Assembly (NCBI GenBank): GCA_032164245.1
Contig: JAVMKO010000003.1
Location: 64,674,390 to 64,738,389 of the forward strand
Source of the DNA: Sternotherus odoratus
Taxonomy: Eukaryota; Chordata; Testudines; Kinosternidae
DNA length: 64,000 nt
Direction: 5' to 3'
A program made the position numbers and the translations under genes. The notes beneath the pieces are model-generated. The model was not told where the DNA came from and made no database searches. It saw only the letters and a program-made list of their open reading frames with translations. Shown piece by piece: positions 45,543 to 57,462 of the stretch (the first letter of the stretch is position 1; each line of letters opens with the position of its first letter).

Positions 45543-46429
45543 TCTGGCAGATACAGTACCTCACTGCCCCCTAAATTAAATGATAGGTTGGTGTTTGGGT
45601 CACTGTGTTGCTGAAGGTTCTGTCAAATCAAACTCCTGACCACTTGGAATCATAACTTTACAAGTCTTTATAGTTAGTCTTTAAGGTGCCACAGGACTTT
45701 GTTACCTTTACAAGTCCTGTGGCACTTGCTTCAAGAGTAGAGCTGTTACTCCCAGCATTCTGGCCAAAATCCAGTGTGTGTAATTCTACCTCCTTAAGTA
45801 CCTGACTGTAATTTCAGTTGGATACACCATTCTTTTTCGCTTCCTTTCCTAAACTGTTTTGTTTCGAAAATCAAGGTGATTATGTCTGGGGACCGGCCTT
45901 TTTTACAAGGAAGGTGGGTGTTGCAACTTCACACTTTTGGTAGGAGTCTTTGCCTCTAGGACAGAGGCAGGATGACCTCAAGCAAGGAGCACAGTCTCTC
46001 TTCCCCTCATTCTTTTGTCGGACTTGGAAAGATAGTTGGGATTCTAGGCCACCTAACTAGGTGTGATCATATAAGCATACCTAAGGAAGCCAAACCAGTA
46101 TGACTTCCTTATTGTGCAATGAGTAGAAAAGGCATCCTGCTATGGAACCTGAATGCAGGCCTCCGTGTCTTTTCTCATTAATTGTGAATAGCCTGGCGTA
46201 ATTTCCTCATCCAAGTACTGAGTAAGATTCCTTACAGCATTCCAACCCATTAGTGGCTACTGGGCTGGGAATTAGTTGTAGTAGGTTTAGAAATAGAGCA
46301 CAAAATTTAGCTAGGAAAGGTTATGCCTTTAATCTTTGCAGCATGCATTGCATTTGCCAGATATGATGATGTATTCAAGTATACCGAAACCTTGCTTAAA
46401 TGAGAACTCAAGAGACTAACAGAAAGCAG
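45543..46429. other. Mostly unassigned DNA with a small inverted repeat
   Basis: At 45686-45699 and 45712-45725, 14-bp arms GTGCCACAGGACTT and AAGTCCTGTGGCAC face each other across 12 bases. The arm sequence matches the SINE-like insert at 56990-57123 (GTCCTGTGGCACCTTAAAG). Nothing else was recognised. Confidence 0.5.
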
Positions 46430-46660
46430 TTTCTTAGCAGAGAGAAGATGGTGGTTAGGGCTGTGCACCAGACTCTAGAGAGCTGGGTTGAGTTCCCAAC
46501 TTTACCACAGACTTTCTGTATGACTTTAAGCAAGTCACCAAAGCATTCTGTGCCTCGATTCCCCAGTTTAAAATAGGGATCATACTTGTTGTCTCCCCCC
46601 TCCCCCATTCCCTGTCTTCTGAACTTAGATGCTCTTTGGAACAGATTCAGTCTCTCACTC
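46430..46660 (+). repeat. MIR-type SINE
   Basis: The core reads CTTTAAGCAAGTCACC, then CTGTGCCTCGATTCCCC, followed by AAAATAGGGATCATA, a diverged copy of the MIR consensus. It is an ancient repeat. Confidence 0.65.
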
Positions 46661-47484
46661 TATGTGTTCACAGGGACTAGCACAAAGGGGTCCTGATCTC
46701 AGCTGGGGCCTGGAGACCCCAACCATAATACAATTAATCATCATTAATAGAGATGATTCCTATTAGGGGGCTAACTGGGGGGCTTCCTAACGATGGTGTT
46801 TTTTACTCTATTTGCATCTGATAATAATAATAAAAAAGTACAACATTTTGTGGAAACTGTAACCAGGTGTGAAAGGGGCAGAGATACATGAAAAGTGAAA
46901 ATTTGTCTTTTAACTAAGCTGTTAAAAATTAGTTGAGTGTTCAAGAGGGAAAAAGCGCATGGGTGTCAAGTCATTTATAGAAATCATTTTGTTCATGGGA
47001 CCCAAGAGCTGCAGAATGAGACTCCTCATCTAACCTATATTGCAACAATTAGTGCACGTCTGTAGCTGTGGGTGTTATGTATTTTCTACTTTACTGGTAA
47101 GTTTCAATTTGATTCTCTTTCAGAAAGATGTGGGGGCATTTTGTACTTGTCTTATCACTTCAGAACACAAATAGCATGACTTTATAACGTACCCTGACTA
47201 TTGACACTGCAAAACAGATACAACTCTCTTTAAACATAAAAGTGACCCAAGTAACAACCAAACTGTTTCTCTTTCCCCCGCCCGCTCCACCACTCCCCTC
47301 TCAGCCCACCCAGGGCACCAGAAATTCTAACTTACACTTACCAATACTTAAAGAGGTCTTCCCTCCAATTTCTCTGTTCAAGACCTGAAGGTCATTCTGT
47401 CTTCACCAATGACATTTCAGTTCTACTTTACATCCCCACAGGAAGCCTCACAATGTGTCGCATGTACATCTGAGGAGAAGAGCC
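46661..47484. other. Non-coding stretch without recognised features
   Basis: No gene or clear repeat beyond short AT runs. Confidence 0.4.
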
Positions 47485-48065
47485 ACCTAAACATAAGTGA
47501 TCTGTCTCCTGCCATTCATCTCCACCCTCTGTCAAACAGAGGCTAGGGACACCATTCCATACCCATCCTGGCTAATAGTCATTAATGAACTTAACCTCCA
47601 TGAATTTATCCAGTTCTCTTTTAAACCCTGTTATATTCCTAGCCTTCACAACCTCCTTAGGCAGGGAGTTCCACAGATTGACTGTGTGCTGTGTGAAGAA
47701 GAACTTCCTTTTATTTGTCTTAAACCTGCTGCCCATTAAATTAATTTGGTGGCCCCTAGTTCTTATATTATGGGAACAAGTAAATAACTTTTCCTGACTC
47801 ACTTTCTCCAAACCACTCATGATTTTATATACCTCTATCATATCCCCCCCCCACCCTCTCCTCCTTTCCAAAATGAAAAGTCCTAGCCTCTTTAATCTCT
47901 CCTCATATGGGACCCGTTCCAAACCCCTAATCATTTTAGTCGCCTTTTGCTGGACCTTTTCTAATACCAGTATATCTTTTTTGAGATAAAGACACCACAT
48001 TGTATGCAGTATTCAAGATGTGGTCACACCATGGATTTATATAAGGGCAATAAGTGCACACACTT
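47485..48065 (-). mobile_element. CR1 LINE 3' end, second copy
   Basis: The minus-strand open frame 47572-48000 (142 codons) is the C-terminus of CR1 ORF2: VLEKVQQKATKMIRGLERVP, PYEERLKRLGLFILERRR and NLWNSLPKEVV. It is younger or better kept than the copy at 44929 because the frame is still open over 140 codons, but the reverse transcriptase is missing, so it is a dead 5'-truncated insertion. The two copies are in the same orientation about 2 kb apart. Confidence 0.88.
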
Positions 48066-48465
48066 CCACTCTCTTCAGGGCCTGGCACAATCTGTCTCCA
48101 GAAGTTTATTATCCCAAATGTTTACTCCCTGCTTATATATTTGTATCAAAAATAAACTACATTTAAAAAATATAGCACTAGAGGTACGCATAATGCTTTA
48201 TGGAAATACTAATCTCTTCTGTGTAAACTATTATACCACCCTCATCCCAGAGTGCCTTCCAGCAGTGCATTATGTGGTGTGACTAGCATCTGTCAAAAGT
48301 GGTTCATTCACTCATGCTCTCCCCAGGGGGAGAAAGGTGTGTGTAGTGGAGTGTTTTGTTACAGTAGGTTTTTAAGTGTACATGCTTCTCTATGTTTAAG
48401 TTAGAAAAGGCAAGGAGGAAGACACACATCTTGCACTTGGAGTGGAGGATGGTGAGGTTTGGAAG
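48066..48465. other. Non-coding stretch without recognised features
   Basis: Unassigned unique-looking DNA between the CR1 end and a hAT element. Confidence 0.4.
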
Positions 48466-48473
48466 GTCCTTTG

Positions 48474-48847
48474 CAGAGCCATCTTTACCCATACACAAAG
48501 TACGCAGCTGCGAAGGGCACCAGGAAATTTGGGGCACCACATTTCCTGGTGCCCTGCACAGCTGAGTGCTGCTCCAACTCTTCCGCAGGGCCCCTGCCCC
48601 ACCTCTTCCCACCCCCGGCTCCGCCGCAGCCCTCCCCCCCCCCCCCCCCCAGTTCTGCAGCAGGGCCGGGCCTGCTGTTACCGGCAGCAGGAAGTACAAC
48701 AACCTGGCCCCAGTCACGCCGCTGGTGAGTGCTAGTGGGTGGCTTCCTCCTGCACCCCAAGTCAGCCCCCTGCCCCCCCAGAGGCCTACCCCGTTCCCCC
48801 ATGGGGTGGGGCTGTGTATGGCCCCAGAATAGCTAGGGATGGCCCTA
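48474..48847. mobile_element. Non-autonomous hAT element, GC-rich
   Basis: The 374-bp element starts CAGAGCCATCTTTACC and ends CTAGGGATGGCCCTA, flanked by identical 8-bp duplications GTCCTTTG (48466-48473 and 48848-48855). An internal hairpin is visible (GGGCACCAGGAAAT against ATTTCCTGGTGCCC). Open frames of up to 236 codons cross it on both strands because it is C/G-rich; they are not genes. Confidence 0.85.
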
Positions 48848-48855
48848 GTCCTTTG

Positions 48856-51800
48856 TTCCTGTGGGACTTGGTTCCAGTCACTCTTGAGAAAGCTTTGTCT
48901 CCTGCACATATGAGCTTGACTCTTGAAATAAAAGGTCCCTAAGCTGAAGTGTTTACAGTAAACAAGCTTGAGACTGGAAACCGTTACTTCCATCTGTAGT
49001 CCCATTAACTTCAATGGAAAGTAAGTGCCACATTAAAGGAGGGCTGATGGAAATCTGCGGGGAATTTCCTCCACAATCTGCAGCAGACCGAGGGGATTTA
49101 ACCAGCACTTATGGGGATTTTTCCTCCCATATTCTACCTGACTTTACTTTAGGTCTTTAATGCCAAATATTGTAATCCATCAAGAGGCTCACTAATAAAA
49201 TATGTTATTTCTCAAGTAAAAGTGCATACTTCATAGAAATAAAAATCAACAGCTAACAGCAATATTTAGATAGAGTATCTCTGTCCAAATTGGTTGATGT
49301 TTCCCCATCCTGCTGCCAAAGTCAGAACTGACTATATGATTTGCTGAACAATCACTTTTGTTGCCTGTGCTTCCTGGAGAATTGTATCGAGCATTCCGTT
49401 ATTGTTTAGAGCCCTTTCCCCCAAACAACACATTGTCTCCATACGTATTTATATGGACTCTATCAGTGCACCATCTGAGCTATTCAGATACAGAAATTAA
49501 TTTACCCTCACAACACCCTTGCTCAGCAGGGGACACACAGCTCCAGCTTTGCAGAGGAGGAACTCAGGCAGAGGTTAAGGCTGGGATTTTGAGAAAACTC
49601 CATGGAGTTTTAAGGCCAAAACACATTCAAATTCACAGATAGCCAGCCAGCCACTGAACACCTTTCCGCTCCTTTGAAAATAGCAGCCTGAATCACTTGC
49701 CTAAATTCACACAAGAAGTCTGTGGTAAAGCCTCCAGTTAAACATAGCTGTCCCAAGTCCTATTTGGTACCTTATTAACAGGATCAGCCTCCCTACCACA
49801 CACTCACACTCTGTAAAAGGTTCTAAACATGAAAAAGGGAACATCTCAAACATGAGAATTTTAAATCCATAAACCCCAATAGGCATGGACCCAAGCCACA
49901 AAGTTCAGATCCAGATCTGAATTTCCCCAAAGCTTAGAGAGTTCAGATCTGGGATTTTCAGTCAGCACTATCTCTAGTTCACATCTCCACTGAACCTGAT
50001 CATCTGAGTACATCTGTACTCAAAATTTGTACAATATTGTGGATTTATAGGCTTAAATATTTTAATGGAAAATTTAATAATTAGAGGTAAGATGGAGTCA
50101 GGAGGAAAATGGGTTGGGAGGAGGTCATGACTGCTAGGCTCTGTCATCAGCAACACCATTAACTTGCAGTGTGGCGTTGAACAAGTCAGTTAATCTCCCT
50201 ATGCATTACTGCACTCCTCTGCAGCATGAGTATAAAGACTCATGCAAGTTCTAGTATGAGGCTAAACTAACCAGCAATATGCCACCTAATTGCAAATATT
50301 TTTACTATTCCTAGCAAAAGTAGGGTACTGAAAAATCCATTGGCTGGGTCCAAAGCTTAAATATCAATTTTCTCTCCTCACATTCCCAAAAAGTAATTAT
50401 GTATGAGATAACATTTCCAGTTGCAAAGGATAGTCAGATCTTGCCTGATTGATTCATTTTTCTGGCCTGCAGTTTTGAAACATAGGAGGGACATAAGGCC
50501 AGTTCCTGGAGAGTAATTTAAATTTCAAACAAATACTTACAGGACAGAGAGTGTGAGTGAGTGAGTGTGTGGCATTTGCCCATATCTACTTAGGACTCAG
50601 GTTGATGGTGTGAGAAGCTGAAGAGAGATCTTTGGTTTTGCAGAAACTAATAAGTTGTCGAGAGCTGTTTCCTTTTCTGCAGCTCAAACAACATTTACCA
50701 CTTAGGCTGCATGCAAATAACTTCTGCAGGAGCTTTACTAATCTACCACTTAAATGCAGCTAGAAGGTACGAAATGGCAGTTCAGTTTTTATCTTTTTAT
50801 AAAAACAATGAAAGCTCAGTACTGAACAGTCTCCACTAGAATTTTTTGAACTTTTAAAATACAGTCTCATGTTAGAGGACAATAGTAACAAACATTACAA
50901 GAGATTTATAGTTTTATGGGACTGGGCTGATAGTAGAGTGTTCATCTTCTTTGGTCTGATCTACATGTGGGTTCCAGGCAAAAACTGACATTATCGAAAG
51001 AAAAGCGTTCAATATCTTTTCATATAAACTACAGCTGGTCAACAACTATTCCCAGCTTTAAACATCATATATGATCTCTCATCTGTTGCCAGAAATATTA
51101 TGCACTATTGAAAGGCTGGGCCCCCAGAAAATGTGCTAAAACCAAGTGGGCCGTCACTTCACTTAGCTAAGAAGCAAACGGACACTGGAAAAGATGTTCC
51201 TCTCTAGATATCTAATATAGAGAGCAAAAATTATTTTACACACACACACACACACACAAGAACATAAGGTTGAAAAATCAAGTACTCAATAATCAGAAAA
51301 TGCCAGTCTAGGTTGCCTGTGCATATGCATTATAATATCATCTTTAATTATATGAACAAATACTGTTTTCTCCACTGGATCCCTGCCTCCTTCAGTGCAC
51401 AAAACGGAGGGAGCTCACTTAAAGAGGAGCTATTCAATATTTTGTTTTATTCTCATTGTTCAGTGCTTGGCCTTAGCCTTATTTATGGCACACTATTCAA
51501 ACCATTTTTGAAGACAGAATTATTCATTTCCTCTTGAGCTTTTCTATGCCCCATTCATCACTATAGTATCTGAATGCGGGATGGATAAATATAGATAAAA
51601 GAATGTTGGCTTTAAAAAAAAATCACATTTTTATCTAAATTGAATTTTTTAAATTTAAATTAAACACAGGTTTATTTTTTAAAAATTAAATTTTAAATGA
51701 TGACAACCTATGTTAAGTCCTAAATTTATTATCTATTAAAATCACTTGACTGAAATAAAAAAATAATATTAAGCACTACATGTTTGCTGCCAAGTTTTAA

Positions 51801-53100
51801 GGAAATTGAAACCACTCACCCAGTGGAAGTCACTGGCTAAGCACCTGGAGTTTACTGAAATGCTAAATCAGCTTTGGATAGCAATAGCTTCTTCTGCAAC
51901 TGCAGAGATATTTTCTTCATTTGAGTTTATTCAACTATTTCAGTTCAATGACTAGTTCATTCAAAGTTATGAAGCCAATGGGAGTTGAAAAAGCAGAAAA
52001 GCTTGTTTTTCTCTTCCAATTGCAGAATAAAAATGGTACAGTATATAAGAAATTGAGATCTACTAGTTCTAAAATCCTGAAGGACATGGTAACCAGAAAT
52101 AATCAGTTCAATTCACAAACTACAGATAATACTTCCTCTATTTAATAAATCTGTGAGTTTTAAATACAATACATGTTGTGATAAACATTCTGATAATTTT
52201 TCCGTTTTCCAGCATAGTTAAGATAGGTTTTATTTAACTAACAAAAATATTTTAATTGATGGGTTTATTCATTTTTAGCTAAATTTGAAGTTCCATCCAC
52301 ATAGACGTGATACAAATCAGAATTAAAAAATGTAATCTAATAAATAAGAAATGCATCCTTCATTTTCTAACAATAAAAATATAAAGATTAGGAATCTGAA
52401 TAAATGTAAATGAAGATATATAATAATTACTAAAATAAATGGATATAACATATCCTCCTAGCTAGCAAAAACAACCAAACAACGTAAAAGCTATATTTAC
52501 TTGCAAACCAACATATTTTAATGGTCACTCACCAATGACAATCAACCTTTCTTTAGGAAAAGAACTAAAAAATACAAACCCAAAACAAGATAAAAATCAA
52601 TTATTTAAATAAAGGTTTCCTGCTTGCCAATTTAAATAATCATTAAAATTGGTCATTAAAATCAATCCACCTTGCCTGAATGCTTCACAGACCTAATTAG
52701 TTTACCTCCCCAATACTGCCATGGGATGACGTGGTGGTATTATCCACAGTTTACATTTGGGAAACTGAAGTCCAGAGATTATAAATAAATATTTATTATT
52801 AAGCAGCACTTTATATGCTCAAAGCACAGCTCCCACTGACTTCAGGTACAGGTGCGTCTTAACTCAGGCACCCAGCAGGTTCCCCCTCCTAGAATACTCT
52901 AGCAGCATCTTCCTGAACACACCCTTCTACCCCTTCTTTACTGACAGCCTTGTCCTTTATAGGTAACACCATCCCCTTCTCAGCTGCACGTTTACTTAAT
53001 AGGGTGGGCTGGTCTTTCAAATATTCATGCCTAATATTGTTAGCTTGTAGGGTTAATTTTCAGGTACTAAAGATTTTATTTGATCATTCTCATTTATTCA
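48856..53100. other. Non-coding region with old SINE fragments
   Basis: No gene was found. MIR-like pieces lie at about 49500-49610 (minus), 50160-50230 (plus: GTTGAACAAGTCAGTTAATC) and 52725-52785 (minus: TTGGGAAACTGAAGTCC). An (AC)n microsatellite is at 51239-51258. The part 51600-52680 is very AT-rich (many AAATTTAAAT runs) and may be an eroded element, but no ends can be seen. Confidence 0.5.
51239..51258. repeat. (CA)n microsatellite
   Basis: Ten CA dinucleotides in a row. Confidence 0.9.
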
Positions 53101-53103
53101 CCA

Positions 53104-55043
53104 CTAGCGAAAATACCTGGCGTTGCTCGGGTCAGTGGGAGGTGGGGAGGGGGCAGACAGCTGAGTGAGTGCGGGGTCCGTTGGATGGGGGAGAGAGCAA
53201 ACCTGACACCCCCACCTCACCCCCCCGACCAAACCCGACACCCCCACCTCACTTACCCCTTGACCAATCCCGACTCACATTTTCACCTCCCCACCCAAAC
53301 CCAACACCCCCACGTCTCCCCCTACCAACCCCAACACCCCCTGACCAACACCCACACATCACCCCCCATAGACCAAACCTGACACACCCACCTCACTTCC
53401 CCCCCAACCAAACCTGACACCCCTACCTACCACCACAAACAAACCCGACACCCACACCTCACTTACCCCTCGACCAACCCCGACCCCCCTCCTCACCCCC
53501 CCAACCAAACCCAACACCCCCACCTTACCCACCCCACCAAACCCAACACCCCCTGACCAATCCCAACACCTCACCCCTCGCCCACCCTGACACCTTCCCA
53601 CCCCCCCAGACCAAACCCAACACCCCCAGCTCACTTACCCCCAACCAAACCCGACACCCCCACCTCACCCCCCCCCACCCAAACCCAACACCCCCTCACC
53701 CCCTGACCAAACCCGACACCCCTACCTCACTTGCCCTCCGACCAAACCCAACTCGGGTCCATCGGAGGTGGGCAGGGGGCAGAGAGCTGAGGGATTCCGG
53801 GGTCCGTCGGAGGTGGGGAGGGGGCACAGAGCTGAGGGATTCTGGGGTTCCATTGTAGGGGGGAGGGGGCACAGAGCTGAGGGATTCCAGGGTTCCATTG
53901 GAGGGGGGAGGGGGCAGAGAGCTGAGTGAGTGCGGTGTCTGTTGGAGGGGGTATTATGACATCATAACTATGTCACAGAGAACAGCAGCTGCCCAGCTGA
54001 TGTGATTGGCCTTTAAAGAATTTCACCCCTGGGGGGCGTCAGAGGTGAGATTTGAATTTTTTTTAACTCTTACGGTCATTAGGACCCCAAGACCTCTAAC
54101 TGTACCAAATTTCAAGTCTCTAGCTCAAATGGTGTGGAAGGAGTAAGCATACACCCATCCATACATACACGCACGCACACATACACCATTTGACTTTTAT
54201 ATATATATAGGCTGACCATACATCCTGTTTTGAACGTGACAGTCCCGTTTTTTTCATGTTTTTGAACCGTCCCGTCTTTTTGTCAAAAATATCAATTTTG
54301 TCCCGTTTTTGGGGCAGGTGCAGGACTCCCAAGATCTTAGGTGAAGAATCTTGCTACCTAAGGACAAGTATCAGATGTCAAAATCTCCGATGAGCAAACT
54401 GCGCTCATCGGAGACTTTGACATCTGATACTAGTCCTTAGGTAGGGAGAGGAGGCAGTGGACGGAGGGAGAGAGCAGGGAGGAAGGGAGGGATGGAGAAG
54501 GGGGATGGAGAGAAGGGAGGGATGGAGAGAAGGAGGGAAGAAGGAGAGGAGGAGGCGGCAGCGGGCGGCGGGTTGAAGTCGATGGCGGAGCGGAGCTGTC
54601 CGGAGCCACAGCCGGGGGCCGAGCGCGCCGGTGGTGGCGGGGGCCGGCGGACGTTTTATGACTCAATCACATAAATTCAGTTATGTGATTATGAGTCATA
54701 AAACCCAGCCGGCAGCCCCCGGCTGTGGCTCCGGACAGCTCCGATCTGCCGTCGGCTTCAGCCCGCCGCCCGCTGCCACCTCCTCCTCTCTATTCCTCCT
54801 TCTCTCCATCCCCCTTCTCCATCCCTCCCTTCCTCCATGCTTTCTCCCTCCGTCCGCTGCCTCCTCTCGCTCCCTCCATCCCTTCTCTCTATCCCCTTCT
54901 CCATCCCTCCCTTCCTCTCTTCTCTCTATCCCTCCATCCCTCTCTTCCTTCTCTCTATCCCCCTTCTCCATCCCTGTCCCGTTTTTGCCATCCCAATGTC
55001 CCGTTTTTGTCTAAAGGAAATATGGTCAGCCTATATATATAGA
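53104..55043 (-). mobile_element. Helitron-like element, copy 2, split by a foldback element
   Basis: It has the same ends and order as the copy at 21954-22867. Minus strand: TCTATATATATA at the right (55043 inward) and CGCTAG at the left (53104), between A and T. The hairpin near the CTAG end has one mismatch. The C-rich minisatellite is longer here (53205-53755), and the 48-bp G-rich units recur (53756-53945). The foldback element at 54209-55032 interrupts it about 10 bases from its 5' terminus. Without the insert it is about 1.1 kb. The long open frames are repeat artefacts. Confidence 0.75.
54209..55032. mobile_element. Foldback transposon nested in the Helitron-like element
   Basis: The 824-bp element has inverted ends AGGCTGACCATA and TATGGTCAGCCT, each bordered by ATATATAT, consistent with an 8-bp duplication, although the target is itself an AT repeat. 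Inside are two palindromes. One is a 42-bp hairpin (54354-54395 and 54403-54444, two mismatches, 7-base loop). The other is much larger, centred near 54678, with arms of about 180 bases or more. Its inner arms (TTTTATGACTCA...TGAGTCATAAAA) and GC-rich middle arms (GGAGCTGTCCGGAGCCACAG and its complement) pair well, and its outer arms are polypurine against polypyrimidine. There is no coding capacity; superfamily unknown (hAT-like by ends). Confidence 0.8.
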
Positions 55044-56923
55044 TATCTTCCCCTTCCATCTTTATTGTATACAAGATTAATTTGATTAAGATTCTTAATT
55101 TTAAGAAATTCTGATTGATATATTGCCCTTCAAAAGATGATTAAAACAGCCAAAGGAGCTGGTGGGGGGAGGGAGAAGAGAACTCCTCTTAGTACATATG
55201 CAAATTAAACCTACCCTTTTGTCTCAAACTACAAAAGGTGGAACTAATATTGGGAGTGAATCTTATGTTTAGTCCCTTTGCTGCTTTTAAATCATGGTGA
55301 GTAAATGAAAGACCTGCTTTTTATCTTCTTTTGGAACTCAGTTAAGATTCTATTTGGTAATACAGTAAGTGAAATTAAACTGGTTGTTGCAGTTTAGCTT
55401 CTCTGTGCCATTTCCTCACATGAACCAATCAGTCCAGAGTAATACTTGAGAGAGATGAGAAGGAAGGGTGAATACTCTCACCCAACCAGCCCAATAAATG
55501 TGTCATGTCCCTAAAATAGAGTTGTCCCTCCTCTTCTTCCTGTTCCTTAGCACAACTCTGACAGTTTGAACAGTATTGGCAATATTTGAGCAATTCCAGG
55601 GGGAAAGGTCAATACGTATTAACCTCAAACTCAGGGTGTGTTTTGCTTTGTACCAACAGGCACTCATGATGTGTGATTATTGCACAATAATCATGAACTC
55701 TGGAATTTCCTCTTTCAATTAGAACATGACCTGTTTTGTTTTAATTTAGCAAAGGACGTTGGTATCATTAAATCCCATGATTAGGTTGATGTCTTCAAAT
55801 GGAACCTCTCCCATCAAGACAGTAAGGAGATTACAATGAGAGAAACTTCTACAATTATCACTTTCATAAATATTAAGGGATACATCCTGCCTTTGGCTTG
55901 CTGGTGCATAAAGAGGGAAAAGGTGGTGTGAGCCCCAAACTGAGCAGCTGCCTGAAAAAAAGGTACATTTTTCATGAAAAATTTCACAGAGATTTGTCCC
56001 TTTTTAATTTAAAAAATATTGACCAGTTCAAGCAAGCAGTCTGGGCTGCAAATTGAGTGGCCCATCATAACCTAGCCATGGTGCTCAAGACAGCAATAGA
56101 TTAAGCAATAGATTAAAAAAATACTTCTGGTTAACATACATGGGATTGTGATTGACAAGGCGAGGAGAAAAGCCCTCTCCAAAGCCAGAACACATGGCAC
56201 ACCTAAGATGATGCCCTCAGGAACAACCTGTTTGCCAATGAGCTGTGAGCAACTGAAACCTGCTGAAAGCAACAGCTAAAAAGAGCCCAGATAAAACAAT
56301 GAGTAAGGCTGCTGTGTGAAATACTACCCAGCAGCTGCAGGATTTCTTGGAAAGTGGATGCACTAACCAGCACGTCTGCTCCCCTGCACAGTGCAGATGT
56401 TTGGTTGCTTACATAGAATTTGGCCTTAACCCAGCAGAAATATTAACAGAAAAAAGGGAGGGATATACTGTAAATGGTGCTTAAAATAGATGCGTGTTGG
56501 GTTTTGTTTGGTTGATTGATTATTATTTTTTTCCACAAAAGGAAATGCACAAAATTGGAAGGTTCAAGATGCCCTGCTCTTCCACAGACTTCCTGGGTCC
56601 TTGGGCAACCAAATTTTCAGAAGTGGCCAGTCCTTAGGGGCCCAACGTGAAACACTTAGATCCACAAAGGTATTTGAAACCAATGGAAGTTAGAAACCTA
56701 ATACACCTTTATGGATCTGAGCTATAGTGACTGATTTCAGAGATGCTGAACACTCAACTCCCACTGACTTCAATTAGTGTTGTGTGTACGCCGAACTTCT
56801 GAAATCAGTCTCTAGGGGTCTCATGTCAGGCACCAAGAATTGGTAGACATTTATGAAAATTTTGGCCTAATTTCTCCCCCTCAGTGAAATAGGATAAGAC
56901 TTCCCCACTAGGGTGTAATGATG
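55044..56923. other. Non-coding stretch with traces of dispersed repeats
   Basis: No gene. The part around 56570-56860 (phrases CCCACTGACTTCAATTAG and CTGAAATCAGTC) resembles common sauropsid repeats but has no clear ends. Confidence 0.45.
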
Positions 56924-56931
56924 CTTTAGTT

Positions 56932-57389
56932 CAGGGGTAGGCAACCTATGGCACAAGTGCGAAAGGCGGCATGTGAGCTGATTTTCAGTAATCAGAGAGG
57001 TAGCTGTGTTAGTCTGGAATTGCAGAAGTGACAAAGAGTCCTGTGGCACCTTAAAGAGTAACTAAAGTATTGAAGCATAAGCTTTCATGGGCTAATACCC
57101 ACTTCGTCAGATGCATGCAGTCATGATTTTCAGTGGCACTCATGCTGCCTGGGTCTTGGCCACCGGTCTGGGGGGCTTCGCATTTTAATTTAATTTTAAA
57201 TGAAGCTTCTTAAACATTTTTTTAAAATCTTATTTACTTGATATACAAAAATAGTTTAGTTCTATATTGTAGACTTATAGAAAGAGTCCTTCTACAAAGG
57301 TTAAAATGTATTACTGGCACGCAAAACCTTAAATTAGAGTGAATAAATGAAGACTTGGCACACCACTTCTGAAAGGCTGCTGACCCCTA
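56932..57389. mobile_element. hAT element carrying a SINE-like insert
   Basis: The ends CAGGGGTAGGCAACCT and GGCTGCTGACCCCTA are inverted, flanked by perfect 8-bp duplications CTTTAGTT (56924-56931 and 57390-57397). The right half is AT-rich with phrases known from a common turtle hAT family (TATTACTGGCACGC). The copy is interrupted by 56990-57123. Confidence 0.88.
56990..57123 (+). mobile_element. SINE-like insertion with 11-bp target duplication
   Basis: The insert lies between identical TGATTTTCAGT copies (56979-56989 and 57124-57134). It carries phrases of a very common turtle repeat (GTAGCTGTGTTAGTCTG, GTCCTGTGGCACCTTAAAG, AAGCTTTCATGGGCTAATAC). The 11-bp duplication points to LINE-driven retroposition rather than a cut-and-paste transposase. 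Confidence 0.75.
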
Positions 57390-57462
57390 CTTTAGTTATT
57401 GACATTCATTATACATTTTGAGATCCTTTGGTGGTGAGCACTATATAAGTCTTAGATTATTA

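Noticed and set aside
48304..49014. 236-codon minus-strand frame
   Set aside because: It crosses both borders of the hAT element at 48474-48847 and has no domain; a composition artefact.
54631..55042. Ser/Pro/Leu-rich frames up to 127 codons
   Set aside because: Translation of the polypyrimidine arm of the foldback element.
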